Assembly (NCBI GenBank): GCA_016869735.1
Contig: VGDL01000022.1
Location: 1 to 55,232, forward strand
Source: Alphaproteobacteria bacterium
GTDB lineage: Bacteria > Pseudomonadota > Alphaproteobacteria > Acetobacterales > Acetobacteraceae
DNA: 55,232 nucleotides
Direction: 5' to 3'
Part shown: piece by piece, positions 1 through 7,922 of the stretch
Position numbering within the stretch: the stretch's first letter is position 1
Layout: the number at the start of each line of letters is the position of its first letter
Translations under genes and position numbers: made by a program
Notes under the pieces: generated by a model
The model's input: only the letters and a program-made list of their open reading frames with translations
Database searches by the model: none
What the model was told of the DNA's origin: nothing

Positions 1-230
1 AGAGCCGCAACGATCTTCTTGAGCCGTTGGTTCTCCTTCTCAAGCGCCTTGAGTTCTGCCAATTGCCCCTTGGCCATCCCGCCAAACTTCTTGCGCCAGA
101 TATAATAGGTCGCGTCACTGATCCCAGCCGTCCGGCAAGCCTTCGCCACATCCGCACCGCCAGCCAAATCAAGCTCAACCTGACGTAAAATCTTCAGACA
201 ATCCTCATCCGAATAGCGCTTCCGAGCCAT
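1..230 (-). CDS. IS3-family transposase OrfA (partial, runs off the left edge)
   Basis: The first 76 codons of an OrfA transposase subunit are visible, starting at ATG 230 and still open at base 1. The protein begins MARKRYSDEDCLKILRQVE, has a helix-turn-helix of the IS3 OrfA type (KACRTAGISDATYYIWRKKF, residues about 30-49), and then a heptad-like leucine region (LKALEKENQRLKKI) typical of the OrfA leucine zipper used for multimerisation. In this family OrfA binds the ends, and OrfAB, made by frameshifting into the DDE domain, catalyses transposition. The orfB part is not in the window, so activity cannot be judged. Family assignment is by motif recognition. Confidence 0.85.
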   Translation of the reverse strand, partial: MARKRYSDEDCLKILRQVELDLAGGADVAKACRTAGISDATYYIWRKKFGGMAKGQLAELKALEKENQRLKKIVAA

Positions 231-286
231 CCAAAACCCTCCCCTATGGCACAACAATAGTGGCTCAACTTTAGGGGGCTGAGACA
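1..286 (-). mobile_element. IS3-family insertion sequence, one end (partial)
   Basis: This is the end of an insertion sequence whose body continues off the left edge. On the minus strand the element appears to begin at 286 with TGTCTCAGCCCCCTAAAG, as expected of IS3-type ends that start with TG, and it carries an OrfA-type transposase start 56 bases further in. The host reading frame of an integrase runs cleanly up to base 287 and then turns into element sequence, which places the boundary. The other inverted repeat and the target duplication are outside the window, so the exact family group cannot be stated. Confidence 0.75.
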
Positions 287-526
287 GCGGAAGGTCTTTG
301 ACTTAATCGAGCCACCGGATCTGACGTGAATGTAAAGCTCTTCATAGAGGTTGAGAGCAAATCGCTCGGCGGCTCTGAGATCATCAGTCTTGGTGCTGAC
401 AATCTTATACCCGGTCGAGTTCGGTATCCTTAGGCGCGCTTGCCATACCGGGTTCTTCAGACCCTCACGTTTATATAGGACGACGCGACCGTCACCCTTC
501 ACGTCGATCTGATCAGATTTTGTCAC
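287..526 (-). pseudogene. tyrosine-recombinase (integrase) N-terminal fragment, interrupted by the IS
   Basis: Eighty codons from GTG 526 encode an N-terminal integrase-like segment: a basic, beta-rich start with KNPVWQARLRIPNSTGYKIV and then a helix with DDLRAAERFALNLYEELY, the usual look of the Arg-repeat/SAM-like N-terminus of phage and island integrases. The frame is broken at 286/287 by the insertion sequence. The catalytic R-H-R-Y domain would lie beyond the IS, outside the window. The gene lies 153 bases from the 3' end of a tRNA-Arg gene and reads away from it, the standard layout of an integrated island. An upstream in-frame stop and the absence of any other start codon support GTG 526. 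Confidence 0.7.
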
Positions 527-570
527 CCAGCTACCCCCGTTTCCGCTTCTTGAGGATGCTCAAAGAGTTA

Positions 571-621
571 GAGGGTTTTCGGGATTTTTGTACAGCTTTT
601 GTGAAGAGGGTTTTCACAAAA
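571..621. repeat. paired repeats in the integrase-tRNA spacer (inverted and direct)
   Basis: A perfect 9 bp inverted repeat, TTTTGTGAA (597-605) and TTCACAAAA (613-621), encloses a 7 base loop. A 10 bp direct repeat GAGGGTTTTC occurs at 571-580 and 606-615, the second copy overlapping the inverted repeat. Both lie between the tRNA 3' end and the integrase start. Island attachment regions usually carry integrase arm-binding and Xis sites here, so these may be such sites. The hairpin could also act in tRNA or integrase transcription. The repeats are read directly; their role is inferred. Confidence 0.5.
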
Positions 622-679
622 AATCGGCGATCTCTGCGGTTTGTAGAGACCTTAAATCACTGAATTATATGCGAAAAAC

Positions 680-756
680 TGGCGGACCCGATACGATTCG
701 AACGTACGACCTTTGCCTTCGGAGGGCAACGCTCTATCCAGCTGAGCTACGGGTCC
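680..756 (-). tRNA. tRNA-Arg (anticodon CCG)
   Basis: On the minus strand the full cloverleaf is readable: acceptor GGACCCG (756-750) pairing with CGGGTCC (690-684), D arm GCTC...GAGC, anticodon stem TTGCC/GGCAA around loop CTCCGAA (anticodon CCG, decoding CGG), and a T arm with TTCGAAT. The discriminator base is G and the CCA end is encoded (680-682). It is most likely the attachment site for the island on its left, since an integrase fragment starts 153 bases beyond its 3' end and points away. Confidence 0.95.
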
Positions 757-817
757 CCAAGCGCCTCTTTACCCTGGCAATACTCCGGGGGGAAGGGCCT
801 TCACTAAACGGCTAACC

Positions 818-1675
818 TCATTCCGCCGCAGCAGATTGTTCCAGCCGATAGGGATGCGCGCGATAGGCGCCCAGGATTTTTATGGAGGAGGAGAAAAACC
901 GCAGTTCCTCCAGGGCGCGGCGGAGCGCCGGTTGTTCAGGGTGGCCATCCACATCGCACAGGAATTGCGTCGCGGCGAAGCGGCCACCCACCATGTAGCT
1001 TTCCAACTTGGTCATATTGATCCCATTGGTGGCAAAGCCGCCCAGCGCCTTGTAAAGCGCCGCCGGGATGGACCGCACCTGAAACACAAAGGTGGTCACC
1101 ACATTGGGTGCATCCACCGGCGCATCGGCCCGATCGCGGGACATGACATAGAAACGCGTGGTGTTATGCGCTTCATCTTCTACGTTCCGCTTCAGCACTT
1201 CCAGGCCGTAGATTTCGGCGGCCAATTCGCTGGCAATGGCGGCATCTTCCACGCCGCCCCTTTCGGCAATCAGCGCTGCAGCACCGGCCGTATCGGCCTC
1301 AATCACCGGGGTCAGGTTCATATCCTTCAGCAGCCGCAGCACCTGGCCCAAGGCGACCGGGTGGCTATGGGCGCGCTTCAGCGTCGCCAGGCTCGCGCCC
1401 TTTGGCGCCAGCAGGCAATGTTCCACGCGCTGGAAATGCTCGCCCACCACGAAAAGCCCCGAATCGGGCAGCATGCGGTGAATATCCGGCACGCGGCCGG
1501 CCAAGGAATTCTCGCAAGGCAGCATGGCCAGATCGCATTGCCCATCACGCAGCGCCGCCATGGCGGCTTCAAAGGATGGACAAGGCAGGGTTGCCGCCCC
1601 CGGATAGGCGGCGCGGCAGGCCAAATCAGAATAGGCGCCAAGAACGCCCTGGAAGGCAATGCGATGGGCTGACAT
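818..1675 (-). CDS. pheA: prephenate dehydratase
   Basis: Converts prephenate to phenylpyruvate in phenylalanine synthesis (cytoplasmic, 285 residues from ATG 1675). Residues 1-180 form the two-lobed dehydratase domain: ENSLAGRV (55-62) and the catalytic TTRF motif at 172-175. Residues about 193-275 form a C-terminal ACT domain for phenylalanine feedback (LGGFATNGINMTKLESY). The classical ESRP effector motif reads LESY here, a variant also seen in alphaproteobacterial homologues as far as I recall. No chorismate mutase domain is attached, so mutase must be encoded elsewhere. A TTG at 1690 would overlap the kdsB stop, but the ATG 15 bases later is preferred. It lies 11 bases downstream of kdsB and is probably co-transcribed with it. 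Confidence 0.95.
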   Translation of the reverse strand: MSAHRIAFQGVLGAYSDLACRAAYPGAATLPCPSFEAAMAALRDGQCDLAMLPCENSLAGRVPDIHRMLPDSGLFVVGEHFQRVEHCLLAPKGASLATLKRAHSHPVALGQVLRLLKDMNLTPVIEADTAGAAALIAERGGVEDAAIASELAAEIYGLEVLKRNVEDEAHNTTRFYVMSRDRADAPVDAPNVVTTFVFQVRSIPAALYKALGGFATNGINMTKLESYMVGGRFAATQFLCDVDGHPEQPALRRALEELRFFSSSIKILGAYRAHPYRLEQSAAAE

Positions 1676-1686
1676 GGGTGTTTCTT

Positions 1687-2418
1687 TCAAGGGGCCAAAA
1701 GGGCGCGGGCGCGTTCAAGGTCCTCGGGCGTATCCACGCCGAAGGGGCCGTGGTCCACCCGCGCTGCGCTGATCTTCATGCCGGCTTCCAGGGCGCGGAG
1801 CTGTTCCAGCTTTTCGCGCAGCTCCAAGGGGCTTGCCGGCAGGGTCACAAAACGGTCCAAAGCGGCCCGGCGATAGGCATAGACACCAATATGATGCCAG
1901 CGCGGCCCTTCCCCCCAAGGTATAGGCAGGCGCGAAAAATAAAGCGCCGGCGCCACTATGGCATCGCCCGTAAAGGCGCAGGCGCATTTCACGAAGGAAT
2001 CGGTGCGCGCTTCCACCTCATCCGCGATGGGGCAAACCAGCGTGCCGATATCCACCGAAGGGTCTTCGAGCGGCGCCAGAACGGCGCGCAGTGTTTCTGG
2101 CCGGATGGTTGGGAAATCGCCTTGCAGATTGACCACCACATCATATTCGCCCGCAGGGTCAAGCGCCTTCATGGCGCGCTGCACACGATCCGTGCCGGAT
2201 GGCACATCATCGGCCACCAACACGGCTTGCGCCCCGGCGGCACGGGCGGCGGCAGCAATTTCTTCCTCGGCGCAGGCCACCGCCAAGGGGCCGATTCCGG
2301 CTTCCCGGGCGCGATCCAGCACATGGGCGATCATGGGGCGGCCATGGATATCGGCCAGCGGCTTGCCTGGCAGGCGGGTCGCGGCCATACGGGCGGGGAT
2401 AACAATGATGGGGCGCAC
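1687..2418 (-). CDS. kdsB: 3-deoxy-manno-octulosonate cytidylyltransferase
   Basis: Activates KDO as CMP-KDO for lipopolysaccharide core synthesis (cytoplasm). The 243-residue product matches the family length of about 245-250. It begins VRPIIVIPARMAATRLPGKP, containing the nucleotide-binding signature PAR-x-x-x-TRLPGKPL, followed by MIAHV, the metal and ribose region VVNLQGDFP, and the C-terminal PEDLERARAL. The start is GTG 2418, backed by an AGGAG nine bases upstream; a longer upstream frame has no such site and would run into the leader of the divergent cytochrome gene. It is the first gene of a two-gene unit with pheA, an arrangement often seen in alphaproteobacteria. Confidence 0.95.
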   Translation of the reverse strand: MRPIIVIPARMAATRLPGKPLADIHGRPMIAHVLDRAREAGIGPLAVACAEEEIAAAARAAGAQAVLVADDVPSGTDRVQRAMKALDPAGEYDVVVNLQGDFPTIRPETLRAVLAPLEDPSVDIGTLVCPIADEVEARTDSFVKCACAFTGDAIVAPALYFSRLPIPWGEGPRWHHIGVYAYRRAALDRFVTLPASPLELREKLEQLRALEAGMKISAARVDHGPFGVDTPEDLERARALLAP

Positions 2419-2540
2419 GGAAAAGGGCTCCTGCCGCCTTGTCGGCGGGAAGGGTGATCTATATGTTCCCCGCGTTCTAAAGAAGCGTGTCCCCGGGTGC
2501 AAACCGGCTGGCAACGCCCGGTGTGAGGAAGAGCTTGGCC

Positions 2541-3080
2541 ATGAGTAACAGCCTTGAAATGAACAAGATTTTCGCCGCAGTGCTGACGGCGGGCGTCACC
2601 TTTGGCGTGGCAGGCCTTGTTGCCCGCTTGGTCGTGCACCCCTCAGCGCCGCAGCAGGCTGCCATTCAGGTCGGCGAACCCGCCGCAGCCCAGGCTGCCG
2701 CCGCCCCCGCCGCGCCGGCTTTGGAACCGATCACGCCGCTACTGGCCGCAGCCAATGTGCAGAATGGTCAGCAATTGGCGCAGCGCCAATGCGCTTCCTG
2801 CCACAGCTTGAATGAGGGTGGGCGCAACGGCGTTGGCCCGAACCTTTATGGCATTGTGGGCGCCAAGCACGCCCATAGCGAAGGCTTCGCCTACTCCGCC
2901 GCCATTCGCGGCATGGCCAGCAAGCCCTGGACCTATGAGGAATTGAACGCCTGGATCGCCAATCCACGCGCCTATGCGCCGGGCAACAAGATGACTTATG
3001 CCGGCATGGCCAGCGCGCAGAGCCGTGCGGACCTGCTCGCCTATCTGCGTTCCATCTCCCCGAACGCGCCAGCGCCCTGA
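2541..3080 (+). CDS. membrane-anchored class I cytochrome c (c552/CycM-like)
   Basis: A 179-residue electron carrier on the outer face of the cytoplasmic membrane. Residues 7-28 form an uncleaved hydrophobic anchor, residues 35-65 a flexible Ala/Pro linker, and residues 70-175 a class I cytochrome domain. Heme is bound at C84-x-x-C87-H88 (CASCH). The sixth ligand is probably the Met in GNKMTYAGM (M131). Start ATG 2541 follows GAGGAAGAG. This layout is that of the cytochromes that link the bc1 complex to cytochrome oxidase in alphaproteobacteria. It is divergent from kdsB (122 bases between starts) and its stop lies only 20 bases before the next gene. The particular terminal oxidase it serves cannot be read here. 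Confidence 0.9.
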   Translation: MSNSLEMNKIFAAVLTAGVTFGVAGLVARLVVHPSAPQQAAIQVGEPAAAQAAAAPAAPALEPITPLLAAANVQNGQQLAQRQCASCHSLNEGGRNGVGPNLYGIVGAKHAHSEGFAYSAAIRGMASKPWTYEELNAWIANPRAYAPGNKMTYAGMASAQSRADLLAYLRSISPNAPAP

Positions 3081-3100
3081 TCCCGGAACGCTTCATTGCG

Positions 3101-3856
3101 GTGGCGGAAGCCGCCGCTGATCGGGCAGCGGCTGTCATCCGGCCGCTGTTTCGTTCCGCCCTGCTGGTGGAAGCCAAGGGCGATGCCAGCCCCGTCACCC
3201 GTGCTGACCGCGAAGCCGAAGAAGCCATCCGCGCCCTGCTGGCCGAAACCCTGCCAGACCATGGCGTGATTGGTGAGGAACATGGCTCGGAACGCCCGGA
3301 TGCCGAATGGGTCTGGGTGCTGGACCCGATTGATGGCACCCGCGCCTTCGTCACCGGCAGGCCGATCTTCGGCAGCCTGCTTGGCCTGCTGCATCGCGGC
3401 AAGCCAGTGCTTGGCATTATTGACCAGCCCATTACCGGCGAACGCTGGCTTGGCGTTGCCGGCCAGCCCACGCGTTTTTCCGGCCCCTTTGCCGGCACGG
3501 CGCGCTGCCGTCCCTGTGCTTCCCTGGCCGAGGCCGAGCTTTCCTCCACCAGCCCCGATATGTTCAGCCCAGCCAATCGCCCAGCGTTTGACAGGCTGCG
3601 CCATGGCGCGCGCCGCGTGACCTGGGGCGGTGATTGCTACGCCTATGGCCTCGTGGCCCTTGGCCTGATTGATGTAGTGGCGGAAAGCGACCTCAAAATC
3701 TGGGATTGGGCCGCCCTGGTGCCGGTTATTGAAGGCGCCGGTGGGCGCATGATGGATTGGGCTGGGCAGACCCTCCATCCCGGCAGTGATGGGCGAGTGG
3801 TTGCGCTGGGCGATGCCAGGCTTCTTTCGGAAGCGGTTCAACTTCTGCGTAGTTGA
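3101..3856 (+). CDS. hisN: histidinol-phosphatase-like inositol monophosphatase family protein
   Basis: Magnesium-dependent phosphatase of the IMPase fold, 251 residues from GTG 3101. It carries GEEHG (first metal motif), the family signature DPIDGTRAFVTGRP (metal ligands and catalytic loop) and the C-terminal WDWAALVPVIEGAGG. The DPIDGT-x-x-F-x-TG form is typical of the HisN type, which removes phosphate from histidinol phosphate in histidine synthesis. The frame remains open and family-like upstream of GTG 3101 (IPERFIAVAEAA matches the usual first helix), so translation may begin at a rare codon such as CTG 3077, overlapping the cytochrome stop. The IMPase family is certain; the histidinol-phosphate substrate is likely but not proven. 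Confidence 0.82.
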   Translation: MAEAAADRAAAVIRPLFRSALLVEAKGDASPVTRADREAEEAIRALLAETLPDHGVIGEEHGSERPDAEWVWVLDPIDGTRAFVTGRPIFGSLLGLLHRGKPVLGIIDQPITGERWLGVAGQPTRFSGPFAGTARCRPCASLAEAELSSTSPDMFSPANRPAFDRLRHGARRVTWGGDCYAYGLVALGLIDVVAESDLKIWDWAALVPVIEGAGGRMMDWAGQTLHPGSDGRVVALGDARLLSEAVQLLRS

Positions 3857-3904
3857 CGCGTTGCGCCATTGCCGCCACGGCCGTGAAGCCCCATCCTGAA
3901 GCCT

Positions 3905-5761
3905 ATGCAACGTCGTGACCTTCTGGCGCTTGGCGCCACCCTTGCCAGCCTGCCGATCAGCGCCCGCGCCGCCAATCCCGCCGGGGGGGATCGGCCGGGC
4001 CAGGTGGTGCGCACCCATGCCATGGCGCTGCTGGGCGAACCGGCCTTGCCGGCGGATTTCAGCCATTGGCCCTGGGTGAACCCAAATGCACCAAAGGGCG
4101 GTGAGATCACGCTGACCGCCATCGGGTCCTTTGACAGTTTCAACCCCTTCATTCTGCGCGGCACGCCCGCCGTTGGGAGCAACCTGATTTATGACACGTT
4201 GCTGTCGCGTAATTTGGATGAGCCGCTGTCCCAATATGGCCATCTGGCGCGCATCATTGAATTGCCGGCGGATCGCAAGGGCGTGAGTTTTGAATTGCGT
4301 GAAGGTGCCCGCTGGCATGATGGCAGGCCGATCACGGCGGAAGATGTGGTCTTCAGCTTCAATACGCTGCGCGCCAATGGCCGGCCTTTCTTCCGTTCCT
4401 ATTGGGCGGATGTGACAGAAGTGGTGGCGGAAGATGCGCGGCGCGTGACTTATCGTTTCCGCACCGATGAAAACCGCGAATTGCCGTTGATTCTTGGCGA
4501 GATGTCCATTCTGCCACGGCATTTCTGGGAAGGGCGGGACTTCACGCGGCCCAGTCTTGATCTGCCTTTGGGGTCTGGCGCCTATCGCATTGACCGTTTT
4601 GAACCAAACCGCAGCGTGGTGCTGCGACGCGTGGCTGATTATTGGGGGCGCGATTTGCCGACCACGCGCGGGATGTCCAATATTGATGTCATTCGTTACG
4701 AATATTTCCGCGATACAACGGTCGCTTTTGAAGCCTTCAAGGCTGGGCAGATTGATTTCCGCACAGAAAATGTCGCGCGCGATTGGGCAACGGGTTACGA
4801 TTTTCCGGCAGCGCGCCGTGGCTTGGCGACCAAGCAGGAAATCCGCCACGAAATCCCGACCGGGATGCAGGCTTTCGCGGTCAATCTACGCAGGCCGCTG
4901 TTTCAGGATGCGCGAGTGCGCCGCGCACTGATTGAAGTTTTTGACTATGAATGGATGAACATCAATCTGTTCTACGGCGCCTATACGCGGACCGAAAGCT
5001 ATTTTTCCAATTCCGATTTCGCCGCGCGGGGCCTGCCGGAAGGCCGCGAACTTGAAATCCTGAACCAATATCGCGGCCGCGTGCCGGCTGGGGTTTTCAC
5101 CGAGGAATACCGCCTGCCGCGCACCGATGGATCCGGCAATAACCGCGAAGGGCTGCGCCGCGGGCTTGCGCTGCTGCGCGAAGCGGGCTGGACCGTGCGG
5201 GACCGCAGGCTGGTGAATGCGGAAGGCCGGCGCTTTGAATTTGAAATCCTGCTGCAAGGTGCGACTTTTGAACGCGTCGCGCTGCCTTATGTGCAATGGC
5301 TGGAACGGCTTGGCATTTCAGCGCGCGTGCGCACCGTGGACCCCGCGCAATATCAGGTGCGGGTGGATGCCTTTGACTATGACATGACGATTGACAGCAT
5401 CGGCCAGGGCTTTCACCCCGGCAATGAACAGCGCGATTACTGGACCTGCGCCAAGGCACGCGAAAATGGCAGCCAGAATGTCGCTGGCATTTGCAACCCG
5501 GTAGTGGATGAGTTGGTGGAAATGGTCATCGCCGCACCGAACCAGGCCGAGCTTATTGCGCGTACCCGTGCCCTGGACCGCGTGCTGCTGCACCATAATT
5601 ACATGATCCCGCATTGGCATAGCCGCAGCTTCCGTATCGCTTTCTGGGAACGCTTCGGCCGGCCTGAAAAAACCCCACGCTTTGGCCTGGGCTTCCCTGC
5701 CGCCTGGTGGATAGACCCGGCCCGAGATGCCGCCTTGGCCGAAGCCCGGCGCAATCTTTAG
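3905..5761 (+). CDS. yejA: YejA-type oligopeptide-binding protein of an ABC importer
   Basis: Periplasmic family 5 solute-binding protein, 618 residues. The N-terminus [16 protein letters not shown], ending near ARA-A, reads as a twin-arginine-type signal, suggesting export in folded form. It continues with the YejA-like stretch [20 protein letters not shown] and the SBP_bac_5 core ([15 protein letters not shown], about 138-152). YejA captures peptides; in Escherichia coli the Yej system takes up microcin C, and in alphaproteobacteria it has been linked to murein-peptide uptake and antimicrobial-peptide resistance. It heads a run in which yejB starts two bases after its stop, so all four transporter parts are probably on one transcript. 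Confidence 0.93.
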   Translation: MQRRDLLALGATLASLPISARAANPAGGDRPGQVVRTHAMALLGEPALPADFSHWPWVNPNAPKGGEITLTAIGSFDSFNPFILRGTPAVGSNLIYDTLLSRNLDEPLSQYGHLARIIELPADRKGVSFELREGARWHDGRPITAEDVVFSFNTLRANGRPFFRSYWADVTEVVAEDARRVTYRFRTDENRELPLILGEMSILPRHFWEGRDFTRPSLDLPLGSGAYRIDRFEPNRSVVLRRVADYWGRDLPTTRGMSNIDVIRYEYFRDTTVAFEAFKAGQIDFRTENVARDWATGYDFPAARRGLATKQEIRHEIPTGMQAFAVNLRRPLFQDARVRRALIEVFDYEWMNINLFYGAYTRTESYFSNSDFAARGLPEGRELEILNQYRGRVPAGVFTEEYRLPRTDGSGNNREGLRRGLALLREAGWTVRDRRLVNAEGRRFEFEILLQGATFERVALPYVQWLERLGISARVRTVDPAQYQVRVDAFDYDMTIDSIGQGFHPGNEQRDYWTCAKARENGSQNVAGICNPVVDELVEMVIAAPNQAELIARTRALDRVLLHHNYMIPHWHSRSFRIAFWERFGRPEKTPRFGLGFPAAWWIDPARDAALAEARRNL

Positions 5762-5763
5762 GC

Positions 5764-6885
5764 ATGGCCGCTTACCTTCTTCGCCGCTTGCTGCTGGTGA
5801 TTCCGACCTTGTTCGGAATTATCCTGATCAATTTCGCCGTGGTGCAATTCGCCCCAGGCGGGCCAGTTGAACAGATGCTTGCGGAGCTGCGCGGTGAAGG
5901 CCAGACCATGGGGCGCATCACCGGCGAAGGCGGTGGCGAAATCCGCACCCCCAATGCTTTGGAACAGCGCAGCATGGGCGGTGGCGGCGGTGATGGGCCG
6001 GTTGGCAATTATCGCGGTGCACGCGGGCTTGATCCCGCTATCGTGGCGGAAATCGAACGCGCCTTCGGCTTCGACAAGCCTGCGATAACGCGCTTCAAGG
6101 AAATGATCCTGGGCTATTTAAGCTTCGATTTCGGGCGATCCCTGTTTCGCGACCGACCAGTGATTGATCTGATTATCGAAAAAATGCCGGTGTCCATTTC
6201 GCTTGGTCTTTGGTCCACGCTACTGATTTATTTGATCTCCATCCCGCTTGGCATCAGGAAGGCTGTGCGCGATGGATCGCGCTTTGATGTCGCGACATCG
6301 GCGGTGGTGCTGATTGGCTATGCCATACCGGGTTTTCTGTTTGCGATTCTGCTGGTGGTGTTCTTCGCCGGCGGTTCCTTCTTCCAATGGTTTCCCCTGC
6401 GCGGGCTGAATAGTCCGGGGTCGGAGGCTTGGTCCCTTGGCGCGCGTATCCTGGATTACGCCTGGCATATGGTGCTGCCGACGGTTGCCTTGGTGATTGG
6501 CGGCTTTGCCACGCTGACCATGCTGACGAAAAACGCTTTTCTGGATGAGATCGGCAAGCAATATGTGCTGACCGCGCGCGCCAAGGGCGGTTCCGAAAGC
6601 CGCGTGCTTTATGGCCATATCTTCCGCAATGCCATGATGCTGATCATCGCGGGCTTCCCTGCGGCCTTTATCGGCATATTATTCACCGGCGCGCTGCTGG
6701 TGGAGATTGTGTTCTCACTTGATGGGCTTGGCCTGCTTGGCTTTGAAAGCGCCATTCGCCGCGATTATCCGGTGATGTTCGCAACCCTTTACATCTTCAC
6801 CCTGATGGGGCTGGTGATGCAGATCATCGGCGATTTCACCTATACGCTGGTGGATCCGCGCATTGATTTTGAGGCGCGGCGATGA
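5764..6885 (+). CDS. yejB: peptide ABC importer permease YejB
   Basis: First inner-membrane permease of the Yej importer, 373 residues. It opens with the permease N-terminus [20 protein letters not shown], then a periplasmic stretch (about 40-115) that includes a Gly-rich patch near residue 80, then five further membrane spans. The coupling motif that contacts the ATPase is in the cytoplasmic loop ending [20 protein letters not shown] (about 262-281), an EAA-type sequence. Start ATG 5764 lies two bases after the yejA stop. The 3' end overlaps yejE by four bases (ATGA), so the two permeases should be made in equal amounts. Confidence 0.93.
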   Translation: MAAYLLRRLLLVIPTLFGIILINFAVVQFAPGGPVEQMLAELRGEGQTMGRITGEGGGEIRTPNALEQRSMGGGGGDGPVGNYRGARGLDPAIVAEIERAFGFDKPAITRFKEMILGYLSFDFGRSLFRDRPVIDLIIEKMPVSISLGLWSTLLIYLISIPLGIRKAVRDGSRFDVATSAVVLIGYAIPGFLFAILLVVFFAGGSFFQWFPLRGLNSPGSEAWSLGARILDYAWHMVLPTVALVIGGFATLTMLTKNAFLDEIGKQYVLTARAKGGSESRVLYGHIFRNAMMLIIAGFPAAFIGILFTGALLVEIVFSLDGLGLLGFESAIRRDYPVMFATLYIFTLMGLVMQIIGDFTYTLVDPRIDFEARR

Positions 6886-7922
6886 CGCTTTCGCCGCTGA
6901 CGCAGCGCCGCTTAGCCAATTTCCGCGCCAATAAGCGCGGCTATTGGTCCCTGATCATTTTCGGTGTGCTGTTTTTCATCACGCTTTTCGCGGAATTTTT
7001 GGCCAATGACCGACCCATCGTGGCGCGCATTGATGGGCGCTGGTATGCGCCCGTGCTGGTGGATTACGCTGAAAGCGACATCATTGAAGATGGCTTGCCG
7101 ACGCTGACCGATTGGCATGATCGTGGCTTTCGCGAAGAAATTGAAGCCAAGGGTGCCACCTTGATCTGGCCGCTGATCCCATATTCCTACCGGACCGTGG
7201 TGCGGGATTTGGGGCGGCCAGCACCAGCACCTCCTTCGGCGCGCAACTGGCTCGGCACGGATGATCAGGCGCGCGATGTGCTCGCGCGGGTGATTTATGG
7301 CTTTCGTATTTCTGTGCTGTTTGGCTTCACGCTGACCATCATCAGCTCCGTCATTGGGATCGCCGCCGGCGCGGTGCAGGGGTTTTATGGTGGTACGACG
7401 GATTTGCTGTTTCAGCGCTTCATTGAAATCTGGTCCGGCATGCCACAGCTTTTTCTGCTGATCATTCTGGCGAGTGTGATTGAACCCAGCTTCTGGGTGC
7501 TGCTGATTTTCCTGCTGCTATTTTCCTGGATGAACCTGACCGGCGTGGTGCGGGCTGAATTTTTGCGCGGGCGCAATTTCGATTATGTGCGCGCCGCCAA
7601 GGCTTTGGGTGTTTCCGATGCGCGCATCATGCAGCGCCATATCCTGCCGAATGCGATGGTGGCCACGCTGACGTTTCTGCCTTTCATCCTGTCGGGCAGC
7701 GTGACGGTTTTGGCATCGCTAGACTTCCTCGGGTTTGGCCTACCGCCAGGTTCGCCCTCACTCGGGGAATTGGTCAATCAGGGCAAGAATAATCTGAACG
7801 CGCCTTGGCTCGCATTGACCAGCTTCCTTGTGCTGGGCGGGATGCTGACACTGTTGATTTTTGTGGGCGAAGCGGTGCGCGATGCCTTCGACCCACGCAA
7901 GCTGCCCGGGGGGCAGGGCTGA
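6882..7922 (+). CDS. yejE: peptide ABC importer permease YejE
   Basis: Second permease of the Yej importer, 346 residues. One N-terminal span (about 20-42) is followed by a periplasmic domain containing [16 protein letters not shown] and then [19 protein letters not shown], a hallmark of dipeptide/oligopeptide permeases of the DppC type. Five C-terminal spans carry the EAA loop [21 protein letters not shown]. It overlaps yejB by ATGA at the start and yejF by a TGATG junction at the end, indicating translational coupling across the transporter. Confidence 0.93.
   Translation: MTLSPLTQRRLANFRANKRGYWSLIIFGVLFFITLFAEFLANDRPIVARIDGRWYAPVLVDYAESDIIEDGLPTLTDWHDRGFREEIEAKGATLIWPLIPYSYRTVVRDLGRPAPAPPSARNWLGTDDQARDVLARVIYGFRISVLFGFTLTIISSVIGIAAGAVQGFYGGTTDLLFQRFIEIWSGMPQLFLLIILASVIEPSFWVLLIFLLLFSWMNLTGVVRAEFLRGRNFDYVRAAKALGVSDARIMQRHILPNAMVATLTFLPFILSGSVTVLASLDFLGFGLPPGSPSLGELVNQGKNNLNAPWLALTSFLVLGGMLTLLIFVGEAVRDAFDPRKLPGGQG

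Noticed and set aside
588-815. Short plus-strand open frame over the tRNA region
   Set aside because: It covers the tRNA-Arg gene on the opposite strand and has no ribosome site or family likeness.
3041-4849. Very long open frame (about 600 codons) antisense to hisN and yejA
   Set aside because: It is antisense to two firmly identified genes, shows no family likeness and is rich in His/Gln/Arg codons, as expected of the mirror frame in high-GC DNA.
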